This document shows positions 7,241 to 16,876 of a DNA stretch of 64,000 nt, in pieces. The stretch's first letter is position 1. Each line of letters opens with the position of its first letter. The notes below the pieces were generated by a model. The model did no database searches and had not been told where the DNA came from. It saw only the letters and a program-made list of their open reading frames with translations. Made by a program: the position numbers and the translations under genes. The stretch is from Curtobacterium sp. MCSS17_008 (GTDB lineage: Bacteria > Actinomycetota > Actinomycetes > Actinomycetales > Microbacteriaceae). The DNA is taken from positions 233,615 through 297,614 of the forward strand of contig NZ_QKSM01000003.1 in assembly GCF_003234185.1 (NCBI RefSeq), given 5' to 3'.

Positions 7241-9925
7241 CTACGCGCGGTGCGTCGGCGTGTGCCCCTCGTGCGGGTTCGCGTCGGGCTCGACGTCCGC
7301 GGCGTGCGACCCGCGGTGCGCGCCTGCACCGGCGCCGTGGTCGTCGCCGTGGCCGCCGTCCGTCGGGTGCGACCGCTCGAGCTTGGCGCCCTCGACGTCG
7401 ACGTCCGGCAGGATCCGGTCGAGCCACTTCGGGATCCACCACGCGCTCTTCCCGAGCAGGTGCATGACCGCCGGGATGAGCAGCATCCGGACCACGAAGG
7501 CGTCGACGAGGACACCGAACGCCAGGCCGAAGCCGATCGGCTTGATGGTCGACGACTCCGAGAAGATGAAGCCCGCGAACACCGAGATCATGATGATCGC
7601 GGCCGCCGTGACCACCGCACGACCGGCGTGCAGACCACGCTGGACCGCCACCTTCGCCGAGGCGCCGTGGGCGTACGCCTCGCGCATGCCCGACACCAGG
7701 AACAGCTGGTAGTCCATCGCCAGGCCGAACAGGATGCCGATCTCGATGATGGGCAGGAAGCTCAGGATCGGTGCCGGGTCGTGCACACCGAAGACCGAGC
7801 CGAGCCAGCCGAACTGGTAGATCGCGGTCAGACCGCCGAACGACGCGAGCACGGACAGGATGAAGCCCGCCGTGGCCGTGATCGGGACGAGGAACGACCG
7901 GAACACGACGATGAGGATGATCAGCGACAGGCCGACGACCACCACCAGGTAGAGCGGCAGCACGTTCGCGAGCTTCTCGGACACGTCGATGTTCGCGCTC
8001 GCGTTGCCCGCGACGCCGAGCGTGACCGTCCCGTCGTCGGTCTTGACGGTCTGCTCGCGGAGGTCCTTGACGAGGGTCTCGGTCGAGACGCTGTCCGGGC
8101 CGCCGGCGGGCTTGACCTGGAACGCGATGATGTCGCGGTCCTCCGACGCGCCGATCGGCAGCACGGCCTCGACGTCGTCGTTCTTCGCCAGGGCCTGGCC
8201 GATGGTGACCTCGGTCGCGGTGACGTCGTCCTCCGCGATCGCCTCCGGCAGGTCGGCGACGACGAGCAGCGGGCCGTTCTGGCCGGCACCGAACTCGTCC
8301 TCGAGCGCCTTGTACGCCTTGTACTGCGACGATTCGGTGGCCTCGGACGCGCCGGTCGGCAGGCCGAGGCGCATCTGCGTGGCGGGGAGGGCGATGGTGC
8401 CGAGGACGGCGACGCCGGCGACGAGCGTGATCACCGCGCGCCAGGTCGACATCGGCTTGTCCGGCACCCGCACCGAACCGGTGTGGCCGATCTGCTGGCG
8501 CTCCTTCCGCCGCAGGATCCGCATGCCGAGCAGCGACAGCAGTGCGGGCGTGAACGACGTCGCGATGAGGATCGCGAACAGCACGGCGACGGCGCCGACC
8601 GTGCCCATCAGACCGAGGAAGGGGATGCCGGTGATGTTCAGTGCGAGCAGCGCGACGATGACCGTCGTGCCCGCGAAGACCACGGCGTTGCCGGACGTGC
8701 CGTTCGCGAGGCCGATCGACTCGTGCACGCCCATGCCGGCCTTCAGCTGCGTGCGGTGCCGGTTCAGGATGAAGAGCGAGTAGTCGATGCCGACCGCCAG
8801 GCCGAGCATCACCCCCAGCACCGGCGTGACCGAGATGAACTCGACCAGGCTTGAGAACGACAGCGCTGCGAGGGACGCGACGCCGACGCCGAGCACGGCG
8901 GAGACGAGCGGGATCGCGGCGCCGATGACCGTCCGGAGCATGAGGAGGAGCACCAGGGCGGCGATGATGACGCCGACGACCTCGCCGGGGCCGAGGATCG
9001 ACGGGACGCCCTGGGCGATGTCGTTCGACACGTACACCTCGACACCGTCGATGTCGGCGTCCTCGGCTCGGTCGGAGATCGCCTGCTTCGTCTCCTGCGG
9101 CACCTCGAACGTGGACTCCGTGAACTGCACGGTGCCGATCGCCGCCGAGTCGTTCGACGACACGAAGCGGATGCCCTCCGACAGGTCGAGCAGGTCCGAA
9201 CCCTGTTCGAGCTCCCGCTCGTTGTCCTCGAGCTTCGCCGTGTTGTCGTCGATCTCCTGCTGGGCGGCTTCGAGCTGCTGCTCGCCGGACTCGATCTGCT
9301 GCCGCTGCGCGTCGATCTGCGCCTGCGCCTGCTCGAGCTGCTGCTGGCCCGCCTGCGCCTGCGCGCTCGAGGCCGCCTCCGGCCCGGCGGCCTGGGCCTG
9401 CTCCTGGGCCTGGGCCTTCTGCTGGTCGAGCTGTGCCTGGGCGTCGGCGATCTGTTCCTTGCCGGACTCGAGCTCCGTCTTCTGCTGGTCGATCTGCGCC
9501 TGGCCGTCCTCGATCTGCTTCCGGCCGTCCTCGAGCTGCTCCCGGCCGTCGACGATCTTCTGGCGCTGCTCGTCGAGCTGGGCCTGCGTGGTGAACCCGT
9601 CGTTGACCTCCTTGACCCCGTCGAGGTCGGTGAGGCCGTCGAGGAAGTCCTTGACGTCGTCCTTCTGCGCCGTGGTGAACGCGGTGCCGTCGGTCGTCTC
9701 GAACACCAGGGTGCCGTTGCCGCCGTTCGCCGACGGGAACTTGTCCGCCAGCTCGTCCTGCACCTGGCTCGTCTTGGTGCCGGGGATCGTGATCGACGAC
9801 GAGATGGTGCCGGCGAACAGGCTGTAGGTGAGGCCCGCGACGCCCATGATGACGACCCAGGCGATGATCACCAGCCAGTGGCGTCGTGCGGAGAACCGTC
9901 CGAGACGGTAGAGGAGACCGGCCAT
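7241..9925 (-). CDS. MMPL/RND-family membrane transporter
   Basis: 894 residues. One N-terminal transmembrane segment is followed by an extracytoplasmic domain with an unusually long Gln/Glu/Asp heptad region (about residues 105-245), predicted as a coiled-coil hairpin. Next come a bundle of about five membrane helices, a second extracytoplasmic domain and a second bundle. Repeated family motifs are GIDYSLFILNRHRTQL and AMDYQLFLVSGMREAY, with the Asp-Tyr pair that couples transport to protons. The C-terminal 50 residues are His-rich and polar. Such proteins export lipids or drugs. The TetR gene 72 nt upstream is co-directional and likely its repressor. AAAGGA lies 12 nt before the ATG. Confidence 0.9.
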   Translation of the reverse strand: MAGLLYRLGRFSARRHWLVIIAWVVIMGVAGLTYSLFAGTISSSITIPGTKTSQVQDELADKFPSANGGNGTLVFETTDGTAFTTAQKDDVKDFLDGLTDLDGVKEVNDGFTTQAQLDEQRQKIVDGREQLEDGRKQIEDGQAQIDQQKTELESGKEQIADAQAQLDQQKAQAQEQAQAAGPEAASSAQAQAGQQQLEQAQAQIDAQRQQIESGEQQLEAAQQEIDDNTAKLEDNERELEQGSDLLDLSEGIRFVSSNDSAAIGTVQFTESTFEVPQETKQAISDRAEDADIDGVEVYVSNDIAQGVPSILGPGEVVGVIIAALVLLLMLRTVIGAAIPLVSAVLGVGVASLAALSFSSLVEFISVTPVLGVMLGLAVGIDYSLFILNRHRTQLKAGMGVHESIGLANGTSGNAVVFAGTTVIVALLALNITGIPFLGLMGTVGAVAVLFAILIATSFTPALLSLLGMRILRRKERQQIGHTGSVRVPDKPMSTWRAVITLVAGVAVLGTIALPATQMRLGLPTGASEATESSQYKAYKALEDEFGAGQNGPLLVVADLPEAIAEDDVTATEVTIGQALAKNDDVEAVLPIGASEDRDIIAFQVKPAGGPDSVSTETLVKDLREQTVKTDDGTVTLGVAGNASANIDVSEKLANVLPLYLVVVVGLSLIILIVVFRSFLVPITATAGFILSVLASFGGLTAIYQFGWLGSVFGVHDPAPILSFLPIIEIGILFGLAMDYQLFLVSGMREAYAHGASAKVAVQRGLHAGRAVVTAAAIIMISVFAGFIFSESSTIKPIGFGLAFGVLVDAFVVRMLLIPAVMHLLGKSAWWIPKWLDRILPDVDVEGAKLERSHPTDGGHGDDHGAGAGAHRGSHAADVEPDANPHEGHTPTHRA

Positions 9926-9997
9926 GCGGTTGCCCCGTCCTTTCGTGTCAGGTGCTGTGGAGGTGCGGGGTGCGCCGGTGGACCCCGGGAGGTGTGG

Positions 9998-10636
9998 TCA
10001 GGAGGTCGGCATGTAGCCGGACCGGACGCTGTGCACGAGTCTGCTCAGCAGCGCGTCCCAGGCTGCCAGGGCGTCCGGGGTGAGCTCGGGGCCGTCGTGG
10101 GTGAGCCAGTGGTCGGCGATGACGACGATGCCGCTCATCAGCGAGTCGACGAGCAGGGCGGTGTCGAGCGGGTCCGCGCCCGGGTGGCGGCGGGCGACCT
10201 CGTCGCGCAGTCGCTCGGTGACCCGCGAGAACGCCGTCTGGGTGAGGACCGCCGCCTTCGGGTCCTCCTTGCCCGGCTCGCCGATGATCCGGTACATGCC
10301 CGAGATGGCCGGTGCCAGGTCCGCCCCGCGCGCTGCCGACTCCAGCTCGTCGAACATCGACGCTCGGCTGCCGTCACCGATCGGGGTCCGGGCCATGTCG
10401 GCCAGGAACCGGTCGATGATCACCGACAGCTCCTGCTCGCAGACCGCGAGCAGGACCTCGTCGAGCGAGGCGAAGTGGTTGAAGACGGTCCGCCGTGCGA
10501 CGTCCGCTCGCGACGCCAGGTCGTCGACGCCGAAGTCGCGTCCACCGCGCTCGTCGACCAGGTCGCGCGCGGCCTGCAGGATCGCCGCACGGTGCCTCGC
10601 CTTGAGGGCGGCCCGGCGATCGGTCGTGGTGGTCAC
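9998..10636 (-). CDS. TetR family transcriptional regulator
   Basis: 212 residues from GTG 10636. The N-terminal helix-turn-helix is clear: AILQAARDLVDERGGRDFGVDDLASRADVARRTVFNHFASLDEVLLAV. The C-terminal ligand-binding helices are divergent, as usual. An ATG at 10657 is in frame but lies inside the operator palindrome, upstream of the likely transcription start. The -10 TAGTGT is 8 nt before the GTG, so a leaderless mRNA is expected. It is the first gene of a unit with the MMPL exporter. Confidence 0.88.
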   Translation of the reverse strand: MTTTTDRRAALKARHRAAILQAARDLVDERGGRDFGVDDLASRADVARRTVFNHFASLDEVLLAVCEQELSVIIDRFLADMARTPIGDGSRASMFDELESAARGADLAPAISGMYRIIGEPGKEDPKAAVLTQTAFSRVTERLRDEVARRHPGADPLDTALLVDSLMSGIVVIADHWLTHDGPELTPDALAAWDALLSRLVHSVRSGYMPTS

Positions 10637-10644
10637 GTCTGACA

Positions 10645-10665
10645 ACACTAGGTGCATCGATGCAC
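10645..10665 (-). promoter_or_regulatory. tetR promoter and operator palindrome
   Basis: Perfect 14-bp palindrome GTGCATCGATGCAC (10652-10665) abutting and overlapping by one base-triplet the -10 TAGTGT (10650-10645, minus strand). A related half-site GGTGCACC follows at 10669-10676. This placement would let the TetR protein repress its own operon. Confidence 0.55.
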
Positions 10666-10807
10666 TCGGTGCACCATCTCTGGGCGATCGCCCAGGATCG
10701 TCCCCGCAGGGCCGGGCAGCGGGGAGCGGCTGTTCTGCAGACTGGCCCCGCACGATCGTCCCTCCTGGGAGACTGGGGGCTCGAGACCGCCGTACGAAGG
10801 AGTACCG

Positions 10808-12289
10808 ATGCCCGTCCGACTGACCCCGGAGAACCTCGACGAGATCGCCGCCACCGGCATCGCCGTCCCGACCTACGACCGCGACGGGATCACCACGGGC
10901 ATCGTGCACTTCGGTGTCGGCGGCTTCCACCGCGCGCACCAGGCGATGGTGGTGGACCGGCTCCTGCAGCAGGGCGAGGCGCGCGACTTCGGCATCTGCG
11001 GCGTCGGCGTGCTCGAGCAGGACCGCCGGATGGCCGCCGCGATGGACGAGCAAGGGGGGCTCTACACGCTCGTGCTCAAGCACCCGGACGGCACGCGAGA
11101 GTCGCGGGTCGTCGGCAGCATCGTCGAGTACCTGCTCGCGGTGGACGACCCGGACGCCGTCGTCGAGAAGATGGCGCACCCGGACACCCGGATCGTCAGT
11201 CTGACCATCACCGAGGGCGGCTACAACTTCGACCACGTCACGGGGGAGTTCGTCGCGGACGAGCCGGGTGTGGCCTCCGACCTGCGCGGGGACGCTCCGC
11301 CCAGGACGGTCTTCGGGCTCGTGGTCGAGGCGCTCCGTCGTCGTCGTGACCGCGGACTCGCCCCGTTCACGGTGATGTCGTGCGACAACATCCAGGGCAA
11401 CGGGCACGTCGCTCGGCAGATGTTCACGTCGTACGCGCGCCTGCAGGACCCGTCGTTCGCCCACTGGATGGACGAGCACGTGTCGTTCCCGAACTCCATG
11501 GTCGACCGCATCACGCCCGTGACCGCCGACGAGGACCGTGCCTGGGTGCGGGACGAGCTCGGCATCGAGGACGCCTGGCCCGTCGTCGCCGAGCCGTTCT
11601 TCCAGTGGGTGCTCGAGGACGACCACCCCGCCGGACGTCCGCGCTACGAGGACGCCGACGTGCAGCTCGTCGACGACGTCGAGCCGTACGAGCTCATGAA
11701 GCTCCGGCTGCTCAACGCGAGCCACCAGGGGCTCTGCTACTTCGGGTACCTGTCCGGCTACCGGTACGCCCACGAGGCGACGCAGGACGAGGCGATCGCC
11801 ACCTTCCTGCGGCGCTACATGGACGAGGAGGCGTCGCCCACGCTGCACCCCGTGCCCGGCATCGACCTCGATGACTACCAGGCGACGCTCATCGAGCGGT
11901 TCCGGAACCCCGAGGTGCGCGACACCCTCGCCCGGCTCTGCGCCGAGTCGAGCGACCGCATCCCGAAGTGGCTCCTGCCGGTCGTGCGCGAGAACCTCGT
12001 CTCCGGCGGGCCGGTGACGCTCTCCGCGGGCATCGTCGCCTCGTGGGCGCGCTACGCCGAGGGGGCCGACGAGGACGGGCAGCCGATCCAGGTCGTCGAC
12101 CGGCTCGCCGACCGCCTGACGGCGACGGCGCGACGGCAGCGCGAGGACCGGCTCGCCTTCCTGCAGGACCGGCAGGTCTTCGGTGACCTGATCGACGACG
12201 AGCGGTTCGTCGCCGCGTACCGCGACGCGCTCGACGGACTGCTCGACGAGGGCGCGCACGCGACGGTGACGCGCCTGTCGCGGTCCTGA
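10808..12289 (+). CDS. mannitol 2-dehydrogenase family protein (polyol-specific long-chain dehydrogenase)
   Basis: 493 residues from ATG 10808, with AAGGAG at 5-nt spacing. The nucleotide-binding start is GIVHFGVGGFHRAHQA. The C-terminal catalytic signature MKLRLLNASHQGLCYFGYL holds the Lys, Asn and His of the K-x4-N-x2-H motif. Length and motif match NAD-dependent mannitol 2-dehydrogenase (mannitol to fructose). Arabinitol 4-dehydrogenase or fructuronate reductase are close alternatives in the same family. It stands alone with no transporter beside it and is divergent from tetR. Confidence 0.88.
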   Translation: MPVRLTPENLDEIAATGIAVPTYDRDGITTGIVHFGVGGFHRAHQAMVVDRLLQQGEARDFGICGVGVLEQDRRMAAAMDEQGGLYTLVLKHPDGTRESRVVGSIVEYLLAVDDPDAVVEKMAHPDTRIVSLTITEGGYNFDHVTGEFVADEPGVASDLRGDAPPRTVFGLVVEALRRRRDRGLAPFTVMSCDNIQGNGHVARQMFTSYARLQDPSFAHWMDEHVSFPNSMVDRITPVTADEDRAWVRDELGIEDAWPVVAEPFFQWVLEDDHPAGRPRYEDADVQLVDDVEPYELMKLRLLNASHQGLCYFGYLSGYRYAHEATQDEAIATFLRRYMDEEASPTLHPVPGIDLDDYQATLIERFRNPEVRDTLARLCAESSDRIPKWLLPVVRENLVSGGPVTLSAGIVASWARYAEGADEDGQPIQVVDRLADRLTATARRQREDRLAFLQDRQVFGDLIDDERFVAAYRDALDGLLDEGAHATVTRLSRS

Positions 12290-12350
12290 CGCACCGACCA
12301 CCGGTCGGGAGGCGCACGTGTCGTCCCGCCGCGTGACCCGGCCCCGCCAC

Positions 12351-12400
12351 CACCGGACGGGAGGCGCGTGGCGGTGTCGCGCCGTGCCTCCCGTCCGGTG
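12351..12400. terminator. GGACGGGAGGC-family inverted repeat downstream of mannitol dehydrogenase
   Basis: 15-bp arms CACCGGACGGGAGGC and complement around a 20-nt GC-rich interior. It lies 60 nt after the dehydrogenase stop and 50 nt before the beta-lactamase start. A degenerate left arm (GGTCGGGAGGCGC) sits at 12304. Confidence 0.6.
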
Positions 12401-12451
12401 GCGGCCGGGTCGTGCAGGCGGGATGCGGGCGCATCCGGCAAGCTCGTCGGC

Positions 12452-13402
12452 GTGCGGACGACGAGGACGGCCCTGGCCACGATGGCGGCGGTGGCCGCGC
12501 TGACGCTCACCGGGTGCAGCGGCACCGGCTCGTCGGCGGAGGTCACGGCGCGGGCGAGCAGGACCGCGGCACCGACCCCGAGCGCGACCTCGTCGCCGGG
12601 ATCGATGCCGTCGGCCGACGCCGCCACGGCGCGGGAGTACGCGGCCCTCGAGCAGCGGTACGACGCCCGCGTCGGCGTCGTCGCGATCGACACCGCTGAC
12701 GGTCGTGCCGTCGGGTACCGCTCCGAGGAGCGGTTCGCCTTCGCGTCGACGAACAAGGCGTTCATCGCCGCGGCGGTCCTCGACGCGTCGAGTGCCGACG
12801 ACCTGGACGAGGTCGTGCGCTACGACCGGGGCGACCTGCTCGAGTACGCCCCCGTGACGCGCCGGCACGTCGACGAGGGCATGACGCTCCGTGCGCTCGT
12901 CGACGCTGCGGTGCGGGAGAGCGACAACACCGCGGCGAACCTGCTCGTGGAGCGGCTCGGCGGGGTGGACGGTGTGACGCGGTGGTTGCGGGGGATCGGG
13001 GACGACGTGACCCGGGTGGACCGCGTCGAGCCCGACCTCAACACGGCGACGCCGGGGGACCCGCGGGACACGACGACCCCGGCGCAGTCGTCGGCCGACC
13101 TGCGCGCGGTGCTCCTCGGCGACGCACTCGACCCGGACGACCGCGCGCTGCTCCGGTCCGCGATGACGGGGACGACGACCGGCGACGGCACGATCCGGGC
13201 CGGGGTCCCCGGTGGCTGGTCGGTCGCGGACAAGACCGGCACGGCCTCGTACGGGGTACGCAACGACATCGCCGTCCTCCGGCAGCCGGGGCGGGACCCG
13301 GTCGTGCTCGTCGTGTTCACCGCGCAGGACCGGGAGGACGCCGAGCCCTCGGACGCGCTCGTGGCGGCGGCCACCAGGGTGGCGCTGCGGGCGATGGGCT
13401 GA
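12452..13402 (+). CDS. class A beta-lactamase-like serine hydrolase, lipoprotein
   Basis: 316 residues from GTG 12452, chosen because it gives a clean lipoprotein signal (hydrophobic segment ending LTLTGC, lipidated Cys at residue 22). A Ser/Thr/Ala/Pro-rich linker follows, then the penicillin-recognising fold. The catalytic motifs are FASTNK (Ser-x-x-Lys), ESDNTAAN (SDN), RVEPDLN (the ExxLN loop with the deacylation Glu) and DKTGTASYG (KTG). All class A elements are therefore present, so real hydrolysis of beta-lactams is plausible. Monocistronic; ribosome site weak. An upstream in-frame start would add about 28 residues before the signal. Confidence 0.88.
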   Translation: MRTTRTALATMAAVAALTLTGCSGTGSSAEVTARASRTAAPTPSATSSPGSMPSADAATAREYAALEQRYDARVGVVAIDTADGRAVGYRSEERFAFASTNKAFIAAAVLDASSADDLDEVVRYDRGDLLEYAPVTRRHVDEGMTLRALVDAAVRESDNTAANLLVERLGGVDGVTRWLRGIGDDVTRVDRVEPDLNTATPGDPRDTTTPAQSSADLRAVLLGDALDPDDRALLRSAMTGTTTGDGTIRAGVPGGWSVADKTGTASYGVRNDIAVLRQPGRDPVVLVVFTAQDREDAEPSDALVAAATRVALRAMG

Positions 13403-13466
13403 GGTCGACCGCCCGCTCGGCGTTCGGCGTTCCTCAGCGCAGTGCTCCGCGATCAGCGTTCCTCGG

Positions 13467-14459
13467 TCAGCGCAGGAGCGTCGCGGCCCAGCGCCCGAGC
13501 GCGTCGTAGGCCTGTCCGCGGACCTCCGGGGCGGAGAGCACGACGTCGTGCAGCGCGCCGTGGAGCCGTCGGACGGTCACCTCGGCGCCGAGCGACAGCG
13601 CGCGGTGCGCGACGACGTCGACGTTGAGCGCCACGTCCGCCCGGGCCATCCCGTCGTCCCACCGCGGCTGCAGCATGCTCTTGTCGCTGAGCATCACGAG
13701 CGTCGGCACCGTGATGCCGAGGCCCTGCGCGACCCGCTCCTGCCCGGCGAACACCGCCGCGAGCCACCCGGGGTGCAGCGGGAAGCCGCGGTCCGGTCGC
13801 CATCGTTGGTCGTACGTCCACGAGCCCTCGCCCGCAGCAGAGACGGTGCGGGTGTAGAAGCCCGGGTCGACCGCCGGCATCGGCGCGAGGGGGTTCCGCT
13901 TCGCCCCGAGCTTGATCACCGGGGCGACGATCGCCCGACCGATCGCGCTCGCCTGGAACTCGAGCCACGGACTGTTGAGCACCAGGCCGTCGACGAGTTC
14001 CGGGTGCCGCGCGGCCCAGAGCGACAGGGTGAGCCCACCCGTCGAGTGGCCCATGGGGACGAGGCGTCGTCGGGGTCCGCCGCGGTGCTCGGCCGCGATC
14101 GCGTCGAGCGCGGCGCCGATGTCCTCGTCGTAGACGGTCAGGTCGTCGACGAACCCGGGCGTCTGGTGCGGTCGGAGGCTGCGGCCGTACTTCCGCAGGT
14201 CGAGGGCGTGGAAACGGGCTCCGAGACGTTCGACCCGCTCGGCGAGCTCCACCTGGAAGAAGTAGTCGGACCAGCCGTGCACGTAGAGCACGTCGACGCC
14301 GTGCAGCGGCCCGCGGCTGTGCAGCAGCAGGTCGTTCGGCGATCGCTTCCGCCGGACGAGCGTCGCGACCACCGCACCCTCGCGATCCTCGCCGAGCGGG
14401 AGCTCGAGGCGCTCGAACGGAGCCCCGAGCACGTCCTCGTGCCACTGTCCTGCGCCCAT
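13467..14459 (-). CDS. alpha/beta hydrolase (lysophospholipase-like)
   Basis: 330 residues from ATG 14459, which lies 6 nt after TACGCT (a leaderless arrangement that decides against the adjacent GTG 14462). Oxyanion region LYVHGWSDYFFQ, nucleophile elbow PMGHSTGG, and a late Asp/His pair (MLSDKS; RLHGALHDVVLS) give a complete Ser-Asp-His triad in the monoacylglycerol lipase/lysophospholipase group. No signal peptide. Substrate not deducible. Confidence 0.82.
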   Translation of the reverse strand: MGAGQWHEDVLGAPFERLELPLGEDREGAVVATLVRRKRSPNDLLLHSRGPLHGVDVLYVHGWSDYFFQVELAERVERLGARFHALDLRKYGRSLRPHQTPGFVDDLTVYDEDIGAALDAIAAEHRGGPRRRLVPMGHSTGGLTLSLWAARHPELVDGLVLNSPWLEFQASAIGRAIVAPVIKLGAKRNPLAPMPAVDPGFYTRTVSAAGEGSWTYDQRWRPDRGFPLHPGWLAAVFAGQERVAQGLGITVPTLVMLSDKSMLQPRWDDGMARADVALNVDVVAHRALSLGAEVTVRRLHGALHDVVLSAPEVRGQAYDALGRWAATLLR

Positions 14460-14679
14460 CACCCGAGCGTATCCGCGCCGTCCGGGTCACGGCCCGGTCA
14501 CGCTGCGGTCACGGGACGGTGACGGCGAGGCCCCCTCCGGTAACGATCCGTACCGACTCGGTCCTTTCCCAGTGCACGTCCCGGTTCCGCCCCGGGAACC
14601 CGGGGCGGACGTCCGAGGAGCGCTGGGAGGGTCGCCCGGACGCCGTCGGACCACGAGGGCGGGACCACGAGGGGGAGAC

Positions 14680-16740
14680 ATGACGGTGCGACGTGTGACC
14701 GGGGCCGTGCTGGGCTTCGTCGGCGGCAGCGTGTTGGCGGGGCTGCTGGTCGGGGTCGGGGTGACGCCGGTGCTCGCCGTGGCCGGGGTGGGGACGACGT
14801 CGGCGATCGACCTGTTCGACTCGATGCCGGAGTACATCGAGATCGGGGACCTGCCCGAACGGAACGAGATCTGGGCGTACCAGGGCGGGCAGCCGGTGCA
14901 CCTGGTGGACGTGTGGGACCAGAACCGGCAGGAGCTCGCGCTCGACCAGATCAGCGACACGCTCCAGCACGCCGCGATCGACGGCGAGGACAAGCGCTTC
15001 CGCGAGACCGGCGGCGTCGACCTGACGAGCCTGGTCCGATCGGTCGCGAGCGTGATCGCCTCGGGCGGCAAGGGCGGTTCCGGCGGCTCCACCATCACGA
15101 TGCAGCTGGTCCGGAACATCAAGATCCAGCAGGCGAGCGAGCTGCCGACCGCCGAGGAGCGCGAGGCCGGGTACCGGGAGGCCACGCGGAAGAGCCCGGA
15201 GCGCAAGCTCGCCGAGGTGAAGCTCGCGATCGGGCTCGCCAAGGAGTACTCGAAGGACGAGATCCTCGCGGCCTACCTGAACATCGCCTACTTCGGCGAC
15301 CAGACCTACGGCGTGCAGGCGGCGTCGCAGCGGTACTACGGCAAGGACGCCACCGACCTGACCCCGGCTGAGTCGGCGTCCCTCATCGCCATCGTGCAGT
15401 GGCCGGAGCGGCGCGACCTGTCGACGCCGGCACACCACGCCGACAACCAGGCGCGGCGGGACGTCATCCTGCGCTCGATGCACGAGCAGGGGCACCTCAC
15501 TGACGCCGACCTCGCGACGGCGCTCGCCTCGCGTCCGGCCGACTACGTCCGGCTGACCGCGCCGCAGCAGGGCTGCGAGTCGGCCGTCCGCGGTGCGGAG
15601 TTCTTCTGCGCGTACGCCGAGCGGGTGGCGAAGGACCTGCCGCAGCTCGGCGCCGACGCCGACGCCCGCGCTGCCGCGTGGCGGACGGGCGGGTACCGGG
15701 TGCAGACCACGCTCGACCTCGACCTCAACACGCAGCAGAAGGACCTGCTCGCCCTGCACGACCCCGCGACCGAGAGCCGGCTCGCCCTCGGCGCGACGCT
15801 CGACACCGTCGAGGCGGGCACCGGCCGCGTGCTGACGATGGCGCAGAACAAGGACTTCGACCGGTCGTCGGACGCCCCGGCGACGGCGACGTCGCTCAAC
15901 TACGCCACCGATGAGTCGAACGGTGGATCGACGGGGTTCCAGGTCGGTTCGACCTACAAGATGTTCACGCTGCTGCGGTGGCTCGAGTCCGGACGGAGCC
16001 CCGACACCGTGGTGGACGGCACGCGGAAGGCGCGTGCGACGTGGACGCAGTGTGGGCAGCAGGTCACGCTCGACGTGCCCTACGACCCGAAGAACGACGC
16101 ACCTGGTCAGACCGGGCCGTACTCCGTCCGCGCGGCGACGGCGCAGTCGGTCAACGCTGCCTACGCGGACATGGCCTCGCAGCTCGACCTGTGCGACATC
16201 CGGGACACCGCCGCCCGGCTCGGCGTGCACCCGGCAACCGGCGGCGAGCTGCCGGCCAACCCGGCAGCGATCCTGGGCACGACGAGCATCGCGCCGCTGA
16301 CGATGGCGGCCGCCTACGCCGGGGTCGCGAACGGCGGCGTGTACTGCGCGCCGGTCGTCGTCGACCAGGTGACCGGGCCGGACGGCACCGACCTCGGCGG
16401 GCAGCCGCGTTCGTGCACCCGTGCGGTGTCCGAGGCGGTGGCGGCGCAGGCCTTCGACGTCATGCAGGGCGCGTTCCGTGGCGGCACCGCGACCGGCGGG
16501 CAGACGCTCGACGGCGCGACGTTGTTCGGCAAGACGGGCACCACGGACGCGGCGGACCAGATCTGGCTGGTCGGCGGGTCCTCACGGGCGGTGACGGCGT
16601 ACTGGCAGGGCAACACCGACGGGGCGACGACGAACCTGCGGACCGTCGGCGGCGGGCAGGGCGGCACCTACGCGGGTTCGCGCGCGGACGTGTGGCGCCA
16701 GGCGCAGACCGCGGTGAACGCGGCACTGCCGGTGGGCTGA
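14680..16740 (+). CDS. class A penicillin-binding protein (glycosyltransferase/transpeptidase)
   Basis: 686 residues from ATG 14680 with a purine-rich site (GAGGGGGAG) upstream. One membrane anchor (about residues 7-35) precedes a GT51 domain with AAIDGEDKRFRETGGVD (catalytic Glu) and GGSTITMQLVRN. After a linker, the transpeptidase domain shows GSTYKMF (nucleophile Ser, SxxK), QSVNAAY (SxN) and FGKTGTTDAADQ (KTG). It polymerises and cross-links peptidoglycan outside the membrane. C-terminal PASTA domains are absent. Preceded by a 220-nt gap without an obvious feature; convergent with the iron-binding protein gene. Confidence 0.92.
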   Translation: MTVRRVTGAVLGFVGGSVLAGLLVGVGVTPVLAVAGVGTTSAIDLFDSMPEYIEIGDLPERNEIWAYQGGQPVHLVDVWDQNRQELALDQISDTLQHAAIDGEDKRFRETGGVDLTSLVRSVASVIASGGKGGSGGSTITMQLVRNIKIQQASELPTAEEREAGYREATRKSPERKLAEVKLAIGLAKEYSKDEILAAYLNIAYFGDQTYGVQAASQRYYGKDATDLTPAESASLIAIVQWPERRDLSTPAHHADNQARRDVILRSMHEQGHLTDADLATALASRPADYVRLTAPQQGCESAVRGAEFFCAYAERVAKDLPQLGADADARAAAWRTGGYRVQTTLDLDLNTQQKDLLALHDPATESRLALGATLDTVEAGTGRVLTMAQNKDFDRSSDAPATATSLNYATDESNGGSTGFQVGSTYKMFTLLRWLESGRSPDTVVDGTRKARATWTQCGQQVTLDVPYDPKNDAPGQTGPYSVRAATAQSVNAAYADMASQLDLCDIRDTAARLGVHPATGGELPANPAAILGTTSIAPLTMAAAYAGVANGGVYCAPVVVDQVTGPDGTDLGGQPRSCTRAVSEAVAAQAFDVMQGAFRGGTATGGQTLDGATLFGKTGTTDAADQIWLVGGSSRAVTAYWQGNTDGATTNLRTVGGGQGGTYAGSRADVWRQAQTAVNAALPVG

Positions 16741-16754
16741 CCGGTCCGCCCGGA

Positions 16755-16866
16755 CGACGGACCGGAGGCTCCCCACCGGGCACGGCCCGGCAGCCGCTGG
16801 CGCGTCTGCCGGGAACGGGCCGGCGTGGGCCCAGGTGCCAGCCGGCACCGCGCCTCCAGTCCGTCG
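16755..16866. terminator. bidirectional terminator region, GGACcGGAGGC-family inverted repeat
   Basis: Outer arms CGACGGACCGGAGGC and complement pair at 14 of 15 positions across about 80 nt that contain further small hairpins (such as GTGCCAGCCGGCAC). It sits between two convergent genes and would serve both. Confidence 0.55.
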
Positions 16867-16876
16867 TGTGGTGGGA

